DNA of 32,490 bases from Chloracidobacterium sp. UBA6041 (GCA_002427845.1 DIYZ01000106.1:1-32490), one strand, 5' to 3'; counted from the stretch's first letter, positions 23,484-31,318 are shown. Numbers and translations are program-made. The notes: generated from the letters alone by a model not told the origin.

Positions 23484-26400
23484 GAGTACTACCCTCTTTC
23501 TCGTTGCCAGATAGCGATACACGATCTGCGCGATCTCGGTGCGACTTTCTCCCGTTTGTCTCGTAACGGAATTCTCCCGCCATATCCTCGCTTGCTTTTA
23601 CCGCACCCTGTTTCTTTAACTGCCGCTCGCGCAGCCAGAAGAAAATAACTGGCGTCACAATCAACACGTGCAAGAGACTTGAGACCATTCCACCAAGAAC
23701 CGGTGTGGCTAAAGGCTTCATTACCTCCGAACCCGCACTCGTGCTCCACATGATCGGAAGCAAACCGGCAACAACGGTTGAAACTGTCATGACCTTTGGG
23801 CGCAAACGAAGTAATGCACCTTCCGTCACTGCCTCCATCAAAGTCTTGCGCGTTAATACGCCGACTTCTTGCCGCTTTCTTTCAACTGCCTCCTCGAGAT
23901 AGATGACCATTACAACCCCGGTCTGCACGGCAGTGCCGAACAGCGCGATGAATCCCACCCAAACGGCTACTGAGAAGTTGTAGCCAAATGCCCAAAGCAG
24001 ATAGACACCTCCCGTTAAAGCAAATGGGACAGCGAGTAAGACATGCGCTGCTTCCAAAACGGAGTCATAGATCATGTAGAGGAGGCCAAAGATGATTACG
24101 AGCACTATTGGCACGACGATCAGCAGGCGCTGGCGCGCGCGCTGCTGGTTTTCATATTGACCGCTCCACTCGATGTAGTAGCCCGCGGGTAGTTGGAGTT
24201 GGTTCGCAATCTTCGGCCTGGCCTCGTCAACAAAGCTGCCCACATCGCGACCGCGCACATTCAGTAGTACTGTTCCCCGCAAAAGCCCGTTCTCGCTGGA
24301 GATCATCGTCGGCCCCTCGACGGTGCGAATGTCCGCCAGCTGCGCCAACGGAATGGGTGCGCCCGATGGTGAAGTAATTGGAATCTCGCCCAGAGCCGCG
24401 GGACTGCTGCGATACTGTTGCGCGTAGCGAACGCGAACCGGAAAACGCCGGCGCCCTTCGATAGTGACGGTCAGATTCGTTTCACCGATTCCTTTCTCGA
24501 TCGCGTCCCCGATGGTGCCAACATCGATTCCATAACGCGCGGCAGCCGGACGGTTGACATGGATGTCGATGTAAGGCGCACCGCTGATCTGCTCGGGATA
24601 AACATCGACTGCGCCAGGCACTGTCTTTACTACCTCAGCTACTCGACGAGAGAGTTCTTCAAGCTGTTTCAAGTCATTGCCGAAGATCTTCAGACCCACC
24701 TGCGAGCGGATTCCGGTGGAAAGCATGTCGATACGGTTCTGAATCGGCTGGGTCCAGATGTTCGTGATACCGGGCATAGTCAGCTTTTCATTCATCTCAG
24801 AGATGAGCTTCTCGCGCGTCATTCCGGCTCGCCATTGTTCGATAGGCTTCAAATGAACGATTGTTTCGTTCATGTTTACGGGGGCTGGATCGGTTGAGGT
24901 GTCTGCGCGTCCGGCCTTGCCCACACTCCATTCGACTTCGGGGAAGCTCTTCAGGATCTCGTCTTGCTTACCAAGAATTCGAAGAGCTTCGTCTACGGAA
25001 ATGGCTGGATCGGTTATCGGCATGTACATGACGTCGCCCTCATTAAGCGGGGGCATGAACTCCTTGCCAATTCCAGTCGCCAGAATGATCGCGCCGGTGA
25101 ACAGCACTAGAGCTATTGAGACCGTAATGAGGCGATGACGCAAAGCCAACAGAAGCGCAGGCCGATAGATGGCCTGCAGCCCGCGCATTACTGGATTTGA
25201 CTGCTCGGAGTGAAACTTCCCTCCCAAGAGATAGGTGCAGAGCACCGGCACGAGAGTGACGGCGATGATCGTTGCGCCAAACATGGCGAACGTCTTCGTG
25301 AAGGCTAGCGGGTGAAAAAGCTTGCCTTCCTGACCGGTGAGCGAGAAAACTGGAACGAAGGCCAGGATGATGATCGCCATTGAGAAGAAAACCGGTCGCC
25401 CGACCAGCTTTGTGGAGTCGCTGACCGTTTCCCAAACCTTCTTCCGGTCCTTGGGATCGACCTTTCGTTTTTCCAGAAAGCGGAAGGCGTTTTCCGTGAC
25501 CACAATTCCAGCGTCGACCAGCACACCGATAGCGATCGCGATTCCCGCGAGTGACATCAGGTTCGAGCTAATGCCCATGTAGTACATGAAAAGAAAGGAG
25601 GTCAGGACTGCCAGCGGCAACGGGATAGTGACGATGAGAATGGAGCGGAAGTGCGCGAGAAAGATGATGTGCGCCAGCGTTACCAGAATTAGCTCTTCGA
25701 TTAGCGTCCGTTTTAAAGTGTGAGTCGCACGTTGGATGAGCTGAGTACGATCATAGAACGGTACAATCTCCACCCCCTTCGGCAAGCCAGACTTGATGGC
25801 TTCAATCCTTTGCTTCACGCTCTGGATTACAGCGAGCGTGTTGACGCCGTAACGCGCGATAACCACACCGCCCACCGCTTCTTTGCCGTTCTTGTCGAGC
25901 ACGCCTGTGCGAAACGCATTGCCAAGCTTCACGTCCGCGACGTTGCGCACATAGATGGCGGTACCATTCGCTGAGCCGATGACGATATTTGCAACGTCAT
26001 CAGTTGACTGGATCAATCCTATGCCGCGGACCACTGCCCATTGCCCCGCTTGCTCGACAACGTTGCCACCGACATTGTTATTCGAACGCTGAACTGCCTG
26101 AACGATCGTAGACAGCGGAATGCTGTAGGCGCGCAGTTTGTTCGGATCGACATCGATTTGGTACTGCTGTACGTAGCCGCCGACTGAAGCGACTTCCGCT
26201 ACGCCGGGGACCGAGTTCAGTTGGTAGCGCACGAACCAGTCCTGCAATGTACGCAGGTCGCGCGGGTTCATCTGATCGGATTCGAGCGTATACCAAAAGA
26301 CTTGGCCTACACCGGTTGCGTCAGGGCCGAGTGTGGGTACGACACCTTCGGGAAGTTGCTTCGTAATGAGGTTTAAGCGTTCGAGGACGCGCGTTCGCGC

Positions 26401-26715
26401 AAAGTAGAGATCGATGTTGTCCTCAAAGATCACATTGATCATTGAGAACCCGAACGCCGAACTTGCGCGCACCACGCGTACGCCAGCCAGACCTTGTAGG
26501 TTGGTGACGAGCGGATAGGTGACTTGATCTTCTACCTCTTGAGGCGAGCGACCGGTCCAGTCAGTGAAGACGATGACCTGGTTTTCCGAGAGATCAGGTA
26601 TCGCGTCGATCGGCGTGTGCAGCAGTGCCCAATAGCCCCACAACGCGAGACCAAGATAGAGCACAATGATGAGCCCGCGGTTGCGCAGGCTCAGCTCGAT
26701 GAGCCGGTGAATCAT
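23476..26715 (-). CDS. cusA: CusA/CzcA-type heavy-metal RND efflux pump, probably Cu(+)/Ag(+)
   Basis: 1079 residues with a strong ribosome site (AAGGAGAG). Twelve membrane segments and two large periplasmic loops are expected. The relay region GVLVDAGIVVTENAFRF lies in helix 4. The heavy-metal family opening is MIHRLIELSLRNRGLIIVLY. The segment NRIDMLSTGIRS closely resembles E. coli CusA around its copper-binding Met573. EGPTMISSENG corresponds to the Met672 region. At the place of Met623, however, the sequence reads ARYGIDVG, with Ile. Two of three cavity methionines therefore appear retained (alignment from memory). The C-terminal tail after FFWLRERQLKKQ is polar. The stop overlaps the channel gene, indicating one transcript. 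Confidence 0.93.
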   Translation of the reverse strand: MIHRLIELSLRNRGLIIVLYLGLALWGYWALLHTPIDAIPDLSENQVIVFTDWTGRSPQEVEDQVTYPLVTNLQGLAGVRVVRASSAFGFSMINVIFEDNIDLYFARTRVLERLNLITKQLPEGVVPTLGPDATGVGQVFWYTLESDQMNPRDLRTLQDWFVRYQLNSVPGVAEVASVGGYVQQYQIDVDPNKLRAYSIPLSTIVQAVQRSNNNVGGNVVEQAGQWAVVRGIGLIQSTDDVANIVIGSANGTAIYVRNVADVKLGNAFRTGVLDKNGKEAVGGVVIARYGVNTLAVIQSVKQRIEAIKSGLPKGVEIVPFYDRTQLIQRATHTLKRTLIEELILVTLAHIIFLAHFRSILIVTIPLPLAVLTSFLFMYYMGISSNLMSLAGIAIAIGVLVDAGIVVTENAFRFLEKRKVDPKDRKKVWETVSDSTKLVGRPVFFSMAIIILAFVPVFSLTGQEGKLFHPLAFTKTFAMFGATIIAVTLVPVLCTYLLGGKFHSEQSNPVMRGLQAIYRPALLLALRHRLITVSIALVLFTGAIILATGIGKEFMPPLNEGDVMYMPITDPAISVDEALRILGKQDEILKSFPEVEWSVGKAGRADTSTDPAPVNMNETIVHLKPIEQWRAGMTREKLISEMNEKLTMPGITNIWTQPIQNRIDMLSTGIRSQVGLKIFGNDLKQLEELSRRVAEVVKTVPGAVDVYPEQISGAPYIDIHVNRPAAARYGIDVGTIGDAIEKGIGETNLTVTIEGRRRFPVRVRYAQQYRSSPAALGEIPITSPSGAPIPLAQLADIRTVEGPTMISSENGLLRGTVLLNVRGRDVGSFVDEARPKIANQLQLPAGYYIEWSGQYENQQRARQRLLIVVPIVLVIIFGLLYMIYDSVLEAAHVLLAVPFALTGGVYLLWAFGYNFSVAVWVGFIALFGTAVQTGVVMVIYLEEAVERKRQEVGVLTRKTLMEAVTEGALLRLRPKVMTVSTVVAGLLPIMWSTSAGSEVMKPLATPVLGGMVSSLLHVLIVTPVIFFWLRERQLKKQGAVKASEDMAGEFRYETNGRKSHRDRADRVSLSGNEKEGSTHE

Positions 26716-26731
26716 GGCAGTCTCTCCTTCA

Positions 26732-26751
26732 AGCGCCTTGAGTCAGGCGCT
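26732..26751 (-). promoter_or_regulatory. Stem-loop in front of the cusA ribosome site
   Basis: AGCGCC (26732-26737) and GGCGCT (26746-26751) form a 6-bp GC-rich stem with an 8-nt loop, between the FixH-like gene and the cusA Shine-Dalgarno sequence. No T-run follows on either strand. It may be an mRNA stability or translational control element. Confidence 0.35.
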
Positions 26752-26765
26752 CTCCATCGTCAGAA

Positions 26766-27188
26766 CTACTGTGCTGTTAATGAGAAGGAGCTCTGCCCTT
26801 TTCCTGCCGGCCCTTCGTAAGACACTTGCGCCTGCCACTCGCCAGCAATCTCAATGTTGGCCTTGGCACTATAAACTCCCGGCTTGTCCGTGGTCGTGAG
26901 CGCGGCAGGATCGTTTATTGCCGCCATCGAGGCCATCTGGGGCATGTGAAATGTTAGCGCCGCAGCACCGACATCCACCGGCTTGCCCGACGAGTCTTTG
27001 AAGGTGATGAAAAACTCATCCCCGCCATGTTTGATTTTGCCGGAAGAACTCGACAGCGTGACGGTTAGATTTCCGATTGGCGCACTCTTGATGACCTTGC
27101 CAGTGTCAACTGAGGACGACCTGGAACCACAGGCCCCGACGGACAATAGAAGTGCGAGAAAACTAAACGCGAAAATATTTTTGGACAT
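26766..27188 (-). CDS. FixH/YtkA-like domain lipoprotein
   Basis: 140 residues from the ATG at 27188, which gives a lipoprotein signal (MSKNIFAFSFLALLLSVGAC with lipobox VGAC). The body is an Ig-like beta sandwich of the FixH/YtkA kind (IGNLTVTLSSSSGKIKHGGD, ITFKDSSGKPVDV, AALTFHMPQMASMAAIND, GVYSAKANIEIAGEWQAQVS). The HMPQMASM stretch could bind copper through His and Met. Such domains occur beside CusBA-type genes and in the N-terminal part of some adaptors. It is likely outer-membrane anchored in the periplasm and cotranscribed with cusA, 50 bp downstream. An ATG at 27266 would bury the signal and is rejected. Confidence 0.8.
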   Translation of the reverse strand: MSKNIFAFSFLALLLSVGACGSRSSSVDTGKVIKSAPIGNLTVTLSSSSGKIKHGGDEFFITFKDSSGKPVDVGAAALTFHMPQMASMAAINDPAALTTTDKPGVYSAKANIEIAGEWQAQVSYEGPAGKGQSSFSLTAQ

Positions 27189-27301
27189 GATATTCGACTT
27201 TCCTATGAAATGGAGACCAACGCGCCTCACACGGAGACGCGCAACTGCGCCGTCCTTACAAAGCAACAGCTACAACAAGACACACTACGGCCTTGGAGTC
27301 T

Positions 27302-27694
27302 CTAGATCAGAAGTGCGAGATGTCGAATGTAGGCGGGATTGGAATACGGACGGGGGCTATCTGACCAGCTTGAACAAATAGATAAGTGCGGTGACCCAAC
27401 TAGCGGTCGGGCAGATGATGGATGAAGCGCCAGGGTTTGGCTCGTTGATGGACGCGGAAGCCTGGACTCGGTCGAACCAGTGGTTCCACTCTGCGAACAA
27501 TTGAGAGCGCAGCACAAACGCGCGGTTGAAACCTCCGGCGTGAGGCTCTCGGCCTGGGCCGCCTTCTTGCAGCAATCCATTCCGGCCATCCCAGGCATGC
27601 TGCGCTCCTGTTCGTTCGAATGCAATGGAATGCCTGAGGCGATGCCTGCGCTGAGGGCAGCAATTAGGAACAGATTTGTAATACGGTTCAACAT
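27302..27694 (-). CDS. Small secreted Met/Cys-motif protein of the copper cluster
   Basis: 130 residues from the ATG at 27694. A GTG at 27706 would add four. A signal peptide (LNRITNLFLIAALSAGIASG) precedes a compact metal-type region with SMPGMAGMDCCKKA and ARLCCALNCSQ. The tail is Ser/Pro-rich and ends SNPAYIRHLALLI. The MPGMAGM unit recurs in the Met-rich barrel protein nearby, which points to copper or silver binding in the periplasm. It has its own promoter with a dyad over the -10 box. I know similar unnamed proteins in copper clusters of this phylum but no characterised member. Confidence 0.65.
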   Translation of the reverse strand: MLNRITNLFLIAALSAGIASGIPLHSNEQERSMPGMAGMDCCKKAAQAESLTPEVSTARLCCALNCSQSGTTGSTESRLPRPSTSQTLALHPSSARPLVGSPHLSICSSWSDSPRPYSNPAYIRHLALLI

Positions 27695-27701
27695 AGCCAA
27701 G

Positions 27702-27734
27702 TTCACTCTAGTGAAACGATCAATAGGCTGTCAA
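27702..27734 (-). promoter_or_regulatory. Promoter with operator-like dyad ahead of the CC-motif gene
   Basis: On the minus strand TTGACA (27734-27729) and TAGAGT (27710-27705) are 18 bp apart. The perfect dyad TTCACT-CT-AGTGAA (27702-27715) covers the -10 box. The predicted transcript begins about 27698, a few bases before the ATG at 27694, so the message would be nearly leaderless. A metal-responsive repressor could act here, but no regulator gene is in the window. Confidence 0.5.
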
Positions 27735-27903
27735 GACCAACCGCGGCAGCCTGAAATCTGCGGCCGTCTAATGGTGACAGCAACCCTCACCTCAGAGCCT
27801 TTCAAGTCCTTCCTTGAGAATGAGCGGTACCACACGCAGACTCCTTCTTGCCGGAGCCCCGACGCTGACGCGCAGGACCGGAGTCTTTGCGTTTTTGATC
27901 TGA

Positions 27904-27923
27904 GCTAACTGTCGGGAGTTAGC
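27904..27923 (-). terminator. Weak hairpin after the DUF5818 gene
   Basis: GCTAACT (27904-27910) and AGTTAGC (27917-27923) form a 7-bp stem with a 6-nt loop, 42 nt after the DUF5818 stop. On that strand no good T-run follows, so termination is uncertain. The rest of 27735-27964 shows no gene. Confidence 0.3.
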
Positions 27924-27964
27924 GGCGGCGCCCACCAGCACTTGATCTCAGGTTTGTTGCGTCC

Positions 27965-28318
27965 TTAAGTGGCGGCCTCGATCGCTGTGACGCGAATTGT
28001 CTTGCCAGTGACGCGACCCGTAATCTTTACTTTCTGTCCGGCAAACTCACGGGCCTTTTCTTGTCCGGTCTGGTCCAGGTTGTAAACACTCCTATGGTCG
28101 CGATCGGCCAAAACGAACTTGCCATTCTTCACGCACATCAACGTGCACGACTTGTCGTCGCCCATACCGGCCATATGCTTGAGACCGCAATGATTGTCGC
28201 TGATGTATCCGACTACCGTCTTTGCTTGAACCCTCTTCTGAGCGTTGCCTGACATAGGAACCGCTAGTGCCGTACCCAGTGCCAGCAGCGCTAAAGTTAT
28301 TCTTAGTAATGCTTTCAT
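27965..28318 (-). CDS. Secreted DUF5818 (OB-fold-like) protein
   Basis: 117 residues with a ribosome site AGAGGG 4-5 nt ahead of the ATG. A signal peptide (LRITLALLALGTALAVPMSG) precedes the DUF5818 core: TVVGYISDNHCGLKHMAGMG, DKSCTLMCVKNGKFVLADRD, VYNLDQTGQEKAREFAGQKV and ITGRVTGKTIRVTAIE. The GLKHMAG and two nearby Cys (SCTLMC) could coordinate metal, but no family member of known function comes to mind. It lies between the Met-rich barrel gene (45-bp gap) and the CC-motif gene, as part of the copper cluster. Confidence 0.75.
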   Translation of the reverse strand: MKALLRITLALLALGTALAVPMSGNAQKRVQAKTVVGYISDNHCGLKHMAGMGDDKSCTLMCVKNGKFVLADRDHRSVYNLDQTGQEKAREFAGQKVKITGRVTGKTIRVTAIEAAT

Positions 28319-28363
28319 TTTCCCTCTGCTTATTCTTCGGTTATTTGTCGTCCCTGCCCAACG

Positions 28364-30283
28364 TTAATGTCCGCCATGCATATCGCTCATATCCATCTTG
28401 CCCGGACGAATTCGGAAGAACAGTTTCCACGAAACAGGATTGGCGCCATACAACTGATCCAGAATCGCGGGTTTGGAATAGAACGTCAGATCGCTGCCCA
28501 CAGCCAGCGAGATTGTCTTTGTGTTCCAAATATCGCGCGCGCCGCCGAAGGTATAAGCACCAATGCGGAAACTCGGATGATCGTCAGTGATTCCAAGGAG
28601 AGCACGGTCAGTTGGGCGTAGCAGCTCGTTCTTGTCCACCAACTCCAGTCGCGTGTAGAGATAATTTTTGTCCAGGAAGTTAACTGTGGACTCAAACGTG
28701 TAACCGTTCAGGTTGCGCACCTCTCCAGGACTGCTGGTGTGGTTTCTGCCCCATATGAATGCAGAAGCCCAGTTGCCACGGTTTAGCGGTTTGTTGTACT
28801 GCACGGAAGCAGTCGCACGTCTTACGTCAGTGTCAGGCTCTTGTCCTTCGGGGCTTCGAAGGAAACCGTACGACACCTGCATCGTCCAATTTGAGTTGGG
28901 CATGATCGATAGGCGCGCAGAACGAGAGTTCCACCGATGAGAGTCAAAATCATAGCGATTCTCGTCTGGCTCTCGCCCGTTGAAGATCGATCCTTCAAGC
29001 TTTAGCCAGCGGTAAGTAAAACCGGTCGTTAAGACTCCGAAAGAGATGTGAGTTGAATCCTGCAGGTGATGTGACAGCGTAGCTGATGGGTTCTCCGATG
29101 CTGACATGCGGTGCATGAAGGCAACCGGCCCGAGCGCGGGCTCGCCGGGGTAACCGAAGTAGGTAAACCATGTTCCGCGTTCACCCAAAGGCAGTGTGTA
29201 CTGCGCTGACAATTCCATGAAGAGATCATGCGGGTGCTGCTTATCGATCAATGGTTGACCTTTGTAGGTCTCACCCGTCTGAAACAAGAGTGGCGAGCCT
29301 CCCGGCGGAAATGTGAATGGTTCAAAACTGAACATGCCACGCAACTGAACCGTGCCTTTGCCAAGCTTGTGATAAGCCATTGGCATAAACCAGTTCACTG
29401 ACTCGGCCTTGGTTACGCCTCGCGGCCCACCCTCACGATTCAGTGCCACGACCAGGTTGTAGTGAAACATCAGCAACCAATCACCGGCTACCTTGTGATA
29501 CATGTGCATTGGTCCTGACGACGGTTGCCAAGTTGTACCCGATCCCATAGCACCCATGGACATGATGTTGGTATCACTCGATCCCACGCGGATGCCCATA
29601 TCGTTTCCCGTCATGACCATTAGCGGTCCCATATTCATCGAGCCCATTCCAGGCATGTTCTCCATGCCTTTCATTCCACCCATTTCACCCGGTGAAGGAC
29701 TCGCCATGGGCATCGGCATATTCATCTGCTGCTCGGAAGCGGCCGGCGGGTTTGGGGAAGCTGTCGGCATCTGCATGCCGGGCATATTCATTTGTGTTTG
29801 CGGCGACGTCGAAGGTGAAGCCTGCGGCATCTGCATTCCGGGCATGTTCATCTGCATCTGCTGAGGAGAAGGCTGCGGTACCGCGGATCGTTTAGGCGAC
29901 GGTGAAGACTGAGCCGGCAGGTTCATACCCGGCATGTTGCCCATCTGATTTTTGTTTGCGGGACTTTTTTGTGCGGGTGCTTTCCTCATTCCTGACGTTG
30001 GCTTGCGTTGATGCGTTACAGGCATCTTCATTCCGGGCATCTTCATTCCCGCCATGTTGCCCATGTCATGTCTCTTCGCAGTCTGCTTTTTCCGCGTTGC
30101 CTTTCTCTTTTTTCGTGTTGTTGCCTTTGATTTGGATTTCGCCTTTGGTTTACTCATCCCCGGCATGTTGGACATATCGTGTTGTGCCAGGACAGGCAGA
30201 CTTGCGACACATAGGAAGACAGCAAACAGAAGTGCCCGCACTTTGACGCGCAACGTAAAGTTAAATGTAGTAACGCTCTTCAT
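28364..30283 (-). CDS. Met-rich outer-membrane beta-barrel protein, putative copper binding
   Basis: 639 residues from the ATG at 30283 (GAGGGG just upstream). A signal peptide (ALLFAVFLCVASLPVLAQ) is followed by about 200 residues of low-complexity sequence. This is first Lys/Arg-rich (SKSKATTRKKRKATRKKQ), then repeats of NMPGM, KMPGMKMP, MNMPGMQMP and MGGMKGMENMPGM. Such Met clusters bind Cu(+) or Ag(+) in CopB/PcoB-type proteins. The C-terminal 400 residues alternate polar and hydrophobic positions like a porin barrel (WLLMFHYNLVVALN, WFTYFGYPGEPALGPVAFMH, YRWLKLEGSIFNGREPDENR) and end DMSDMHGGH. Its length and barrel do not match PcoB closely. There is no plug or TonB box. It is probably the outer-membrane copper-handling component of the cluster. 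Confidence 0.75.
   Translation of the reverse strand: MKSVTTFNFTLRVKVRALLFAVFLCVASLPVLAQHDMSNMPGMSKPKAKSKSKATTRKKRKATRKKQTAKRHDMGNMAGMKMPGMKMPVTHQRKPTSGMRKAPAQKSPANKNQMGNMPGMNLPAQSSPSPKRSAVPQPSPQQMQMNMPGMQMPQASPSTSPQTQMNMPGMQMPTASPNPPAASEQQMNMPMPMASPSPGEMGGMKGMENMPGMGSMNMGPLMVMTGNDMGIRVGSSDTNIMSMGAMGSGTTWQPSSGPMHMYHKVAGDWLLMFHYNLVVALNREGGPRGVTKAESVNWFMPMAYHKLGKGTVQLRGMFSFEPFTFPPGGSPLLFQTGETYKGQPLIDKQHPHDLFMELSAQYTLPLGERGTWFTYFGYPGEPALGPVAFMHRMSASENPSATLSHHLQDSTHISFGVLTTGFTYRWLKLEGSIFNGREPDENRYDFDSHRWNSRSARLSIMPNSNWTMQVSYGFLRSPEGQEPDTDVRRATASVQYNKPLNRGNWASAFIWGRNHTSSPGEVRNLNGYTFESTVNFLDKNYLYTRLELVDKNELLRPTDRALLGITDDHPSFRIGAYTFGGARDIWNTKTISLAVGSDLTFYSKPAILDQLYGANPVSWKLFFRIRPGKMDMSDMHGGH
29765..29853 (-). 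repeat. 60-bp-period coding repeat for MNMPGMQMP
   Basis: CGGCATCTGCATGCCGGGCA at 29765 recurs at 29825 as CGGCATCTGCATTCCGGGCA, exactly 60 bp apart. Each continues for nine more similar bases. It encodes the duplicated Met motif and indicates expansion by tandem duplication. Confidence 0.7.
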
Positions 30284-30387
30284 GGTTACCCCTCGAAAAG
30301 AGTTCCAAACCAAAGAGGACAGTCAGGGAAAGGCCTCTCTTCAGCCGGAAGCTAAAGATTGATTATTAGGGAAAAACGATCCGGGGC

Positions 30388-30412
30388 GCGTTTCAGTCCT
30401 AAGCTGAAACGC
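30388..30412 (-). terminator. Hairpin between the Met/Asp-rich gene and the barrel gene
   Basis: GCGTTTCAG (30388-30396) pairs perfectly with CTGAAACGC (30404-30412) around a 7-nt loop. Read on the minus strand it is followed 9 nt later by CGTTTTT. It lies 11 nt after the Met/Asp-rich gene's stop, so it may terminate or attenuate the first gene of the cluster. Confidence 0.45.
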
Positions 30413-30422
30413 CAAGGAGGGA

Positions 30423-31031
30423 CTAGATCAGAAAAACGTTGATGAGGATATGCCGGGGCGTACTGCTGCCGGGTGGCGCGTGCTCTCTCGGTAACCCGAT
30501 CTGCGCTAGTGCTATCGCAGGTCGAACGTTGAACCTCGATCCTGGCAATAGGACGGACCCAATCTCTTTTCCAGAATGATCCGATACGCTCACCGATGAG
30601 ACAGGCGCGTTAGCAACACCTGAATGGCCGAAACAGTGAGCGCACGACTCAATTGGTTGGTCAAACTTATTCGCTACAACATCCTCACTAAAAGCGGGCG
30701 GAGAAAACGGGATGGACATATCAATGGTTGCTGCGTCTATCGTCGTGTCATTGATCGCCCTGTGATCCAACGACGACGTATCGGCCATCACCACATCGTC
30801 CATGTTCATGCCGTCCATCGACATGCCATCCATCTGCATGTCAGGCACAACCTTGTTTACCTGACTGGAGGATGAACTGTGGGTATGACTGGCGGTCTTT
30901 GCAAAACAACACTCATGTCCGAGAGCGCGCGGGCAAAACGCTGCCGCCAGCACGTGACCCAAACTGGCCATTACGAGCAGCAATGCAAGACTAGTTGGAA
31001 AAAGTCGCTTCATCTGCCTCAAGTGACCCAT
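30423..31031 (-). CDS. Secreted Met/Asp-rich, Cys-containing protein, first gene of the copper cluster
   Basis: 202 residues from 31031, or 196 from the ATG at 31013. Neither has ideal ribosome spacing. A signal peptide (LFPTSLALLLVMASLGHVLA) precedes AFCPRALGHECC and a Met/Asp-rich block (PDMQMDGMSMDGMNMDDVVM) that looks like a soft-metal ligand. Later come CAHCFGHSG and a conserved-looking C-terminus (ALAQIGLPREHAPPGSSTPR, then HILINVFLI). The overall plan (signal, Cys pair, Met cluster, CxxC, Pro-rich tail) recalls DUF2946-like copper-induced proteins, but I cannot claim membership. It is transcribed ahead of the barrel gene. Confidence 0.65.
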   Translation of the reverse strand: MGHLRQMKRLFPTSLALLLVMASLGHVLAAAFCPRALGHECCFAKTASHTHSSSSSQVNKVVPDMQMDGMSMDGMNMDDVVMADTSSLDHRAINDTTIDAATIDMSIPFSPPAFSEDVVANKFDQPIESCAHCFGHSGVANAPVSSVSVSDHSGKEIGSVLLPGSRFNVRPAIALAQIGLPREHAPPGSSTPRHILINVFLI

Positions 31032-31067
31032 TATTACATGTTCTATTCAATCTGCGAACCTGAGCGC

Positions 31068-31127
31068 TTATTCGGACCCGATTTTTGAAGGACTCGAGAA
31101 ATGTTCATATCCTTTGAAGTTTTTCAT
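31068..31127 (-). CDS. 19-codon leader ORF upstream of the copper cluster
   Basis: On the minus strand AGGAG lies 7 nt before an ATG at 31127. The frame reads MKNFKGYEHFSSPSKIGSE and stops at 31068, 36 nt before the Met/Asp-rich gene. The ribosome site is better than that of the gene it precedes. It could be a translational-coupling or regulatory upstream ORF. It has no Cys or His/Met cluster. The rest of the divergent region 31128-31318 holds no other gene that I can see. Confidence 0.35.
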   Translation of the reverse strand: MKNFKGYEHFSSPSKIGSE

Positions 31128-31289
31128 TTGTATTCTCCTGTCTAAAGAGATCATTAACCGCAGCGAGGTCAGCGGCTAAATCTAAGACTGCCGTGTAAGG
31201 ATTTTGAATCAAAACAAAACGCCTCCTGGCATCAACCGGGGACTTTAGTTAGACTGATTTCCTGCTGTAGTCGAACATCTGATTGAAAA

Positions 31290-31301
31290 GTAGAATTCTA
31301 C
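31290..31301. promoter_or_regulatory. Perfect palindrome GTAGAATTCTAC
   Basis: A 12-bp perfect dyad lies 17 nt upstream of the ATG at 31319, close to where a -10 box or operator would sit. It could serve the small hydrophilic gene. TAGAAT within it matches the -10 of the lexA promoter in this window. Confidence 0.35.
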
Positions 31302-31318
31302 AACCAGAGAGGTTTAGC

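Noticed and set aside
24418..24897. 159-residue plus-strand open frame within cusA
   Set aside because: Antisense to a strongly conserved RND pump; no ribosome site or recognisable motif.
30423..31031. Assignment of the Met/Asp-rich protein to DUF2946
   Set aside because: General plan is similar, but I cannot point to the family's diagnostic residues, so only the likeness is noted.
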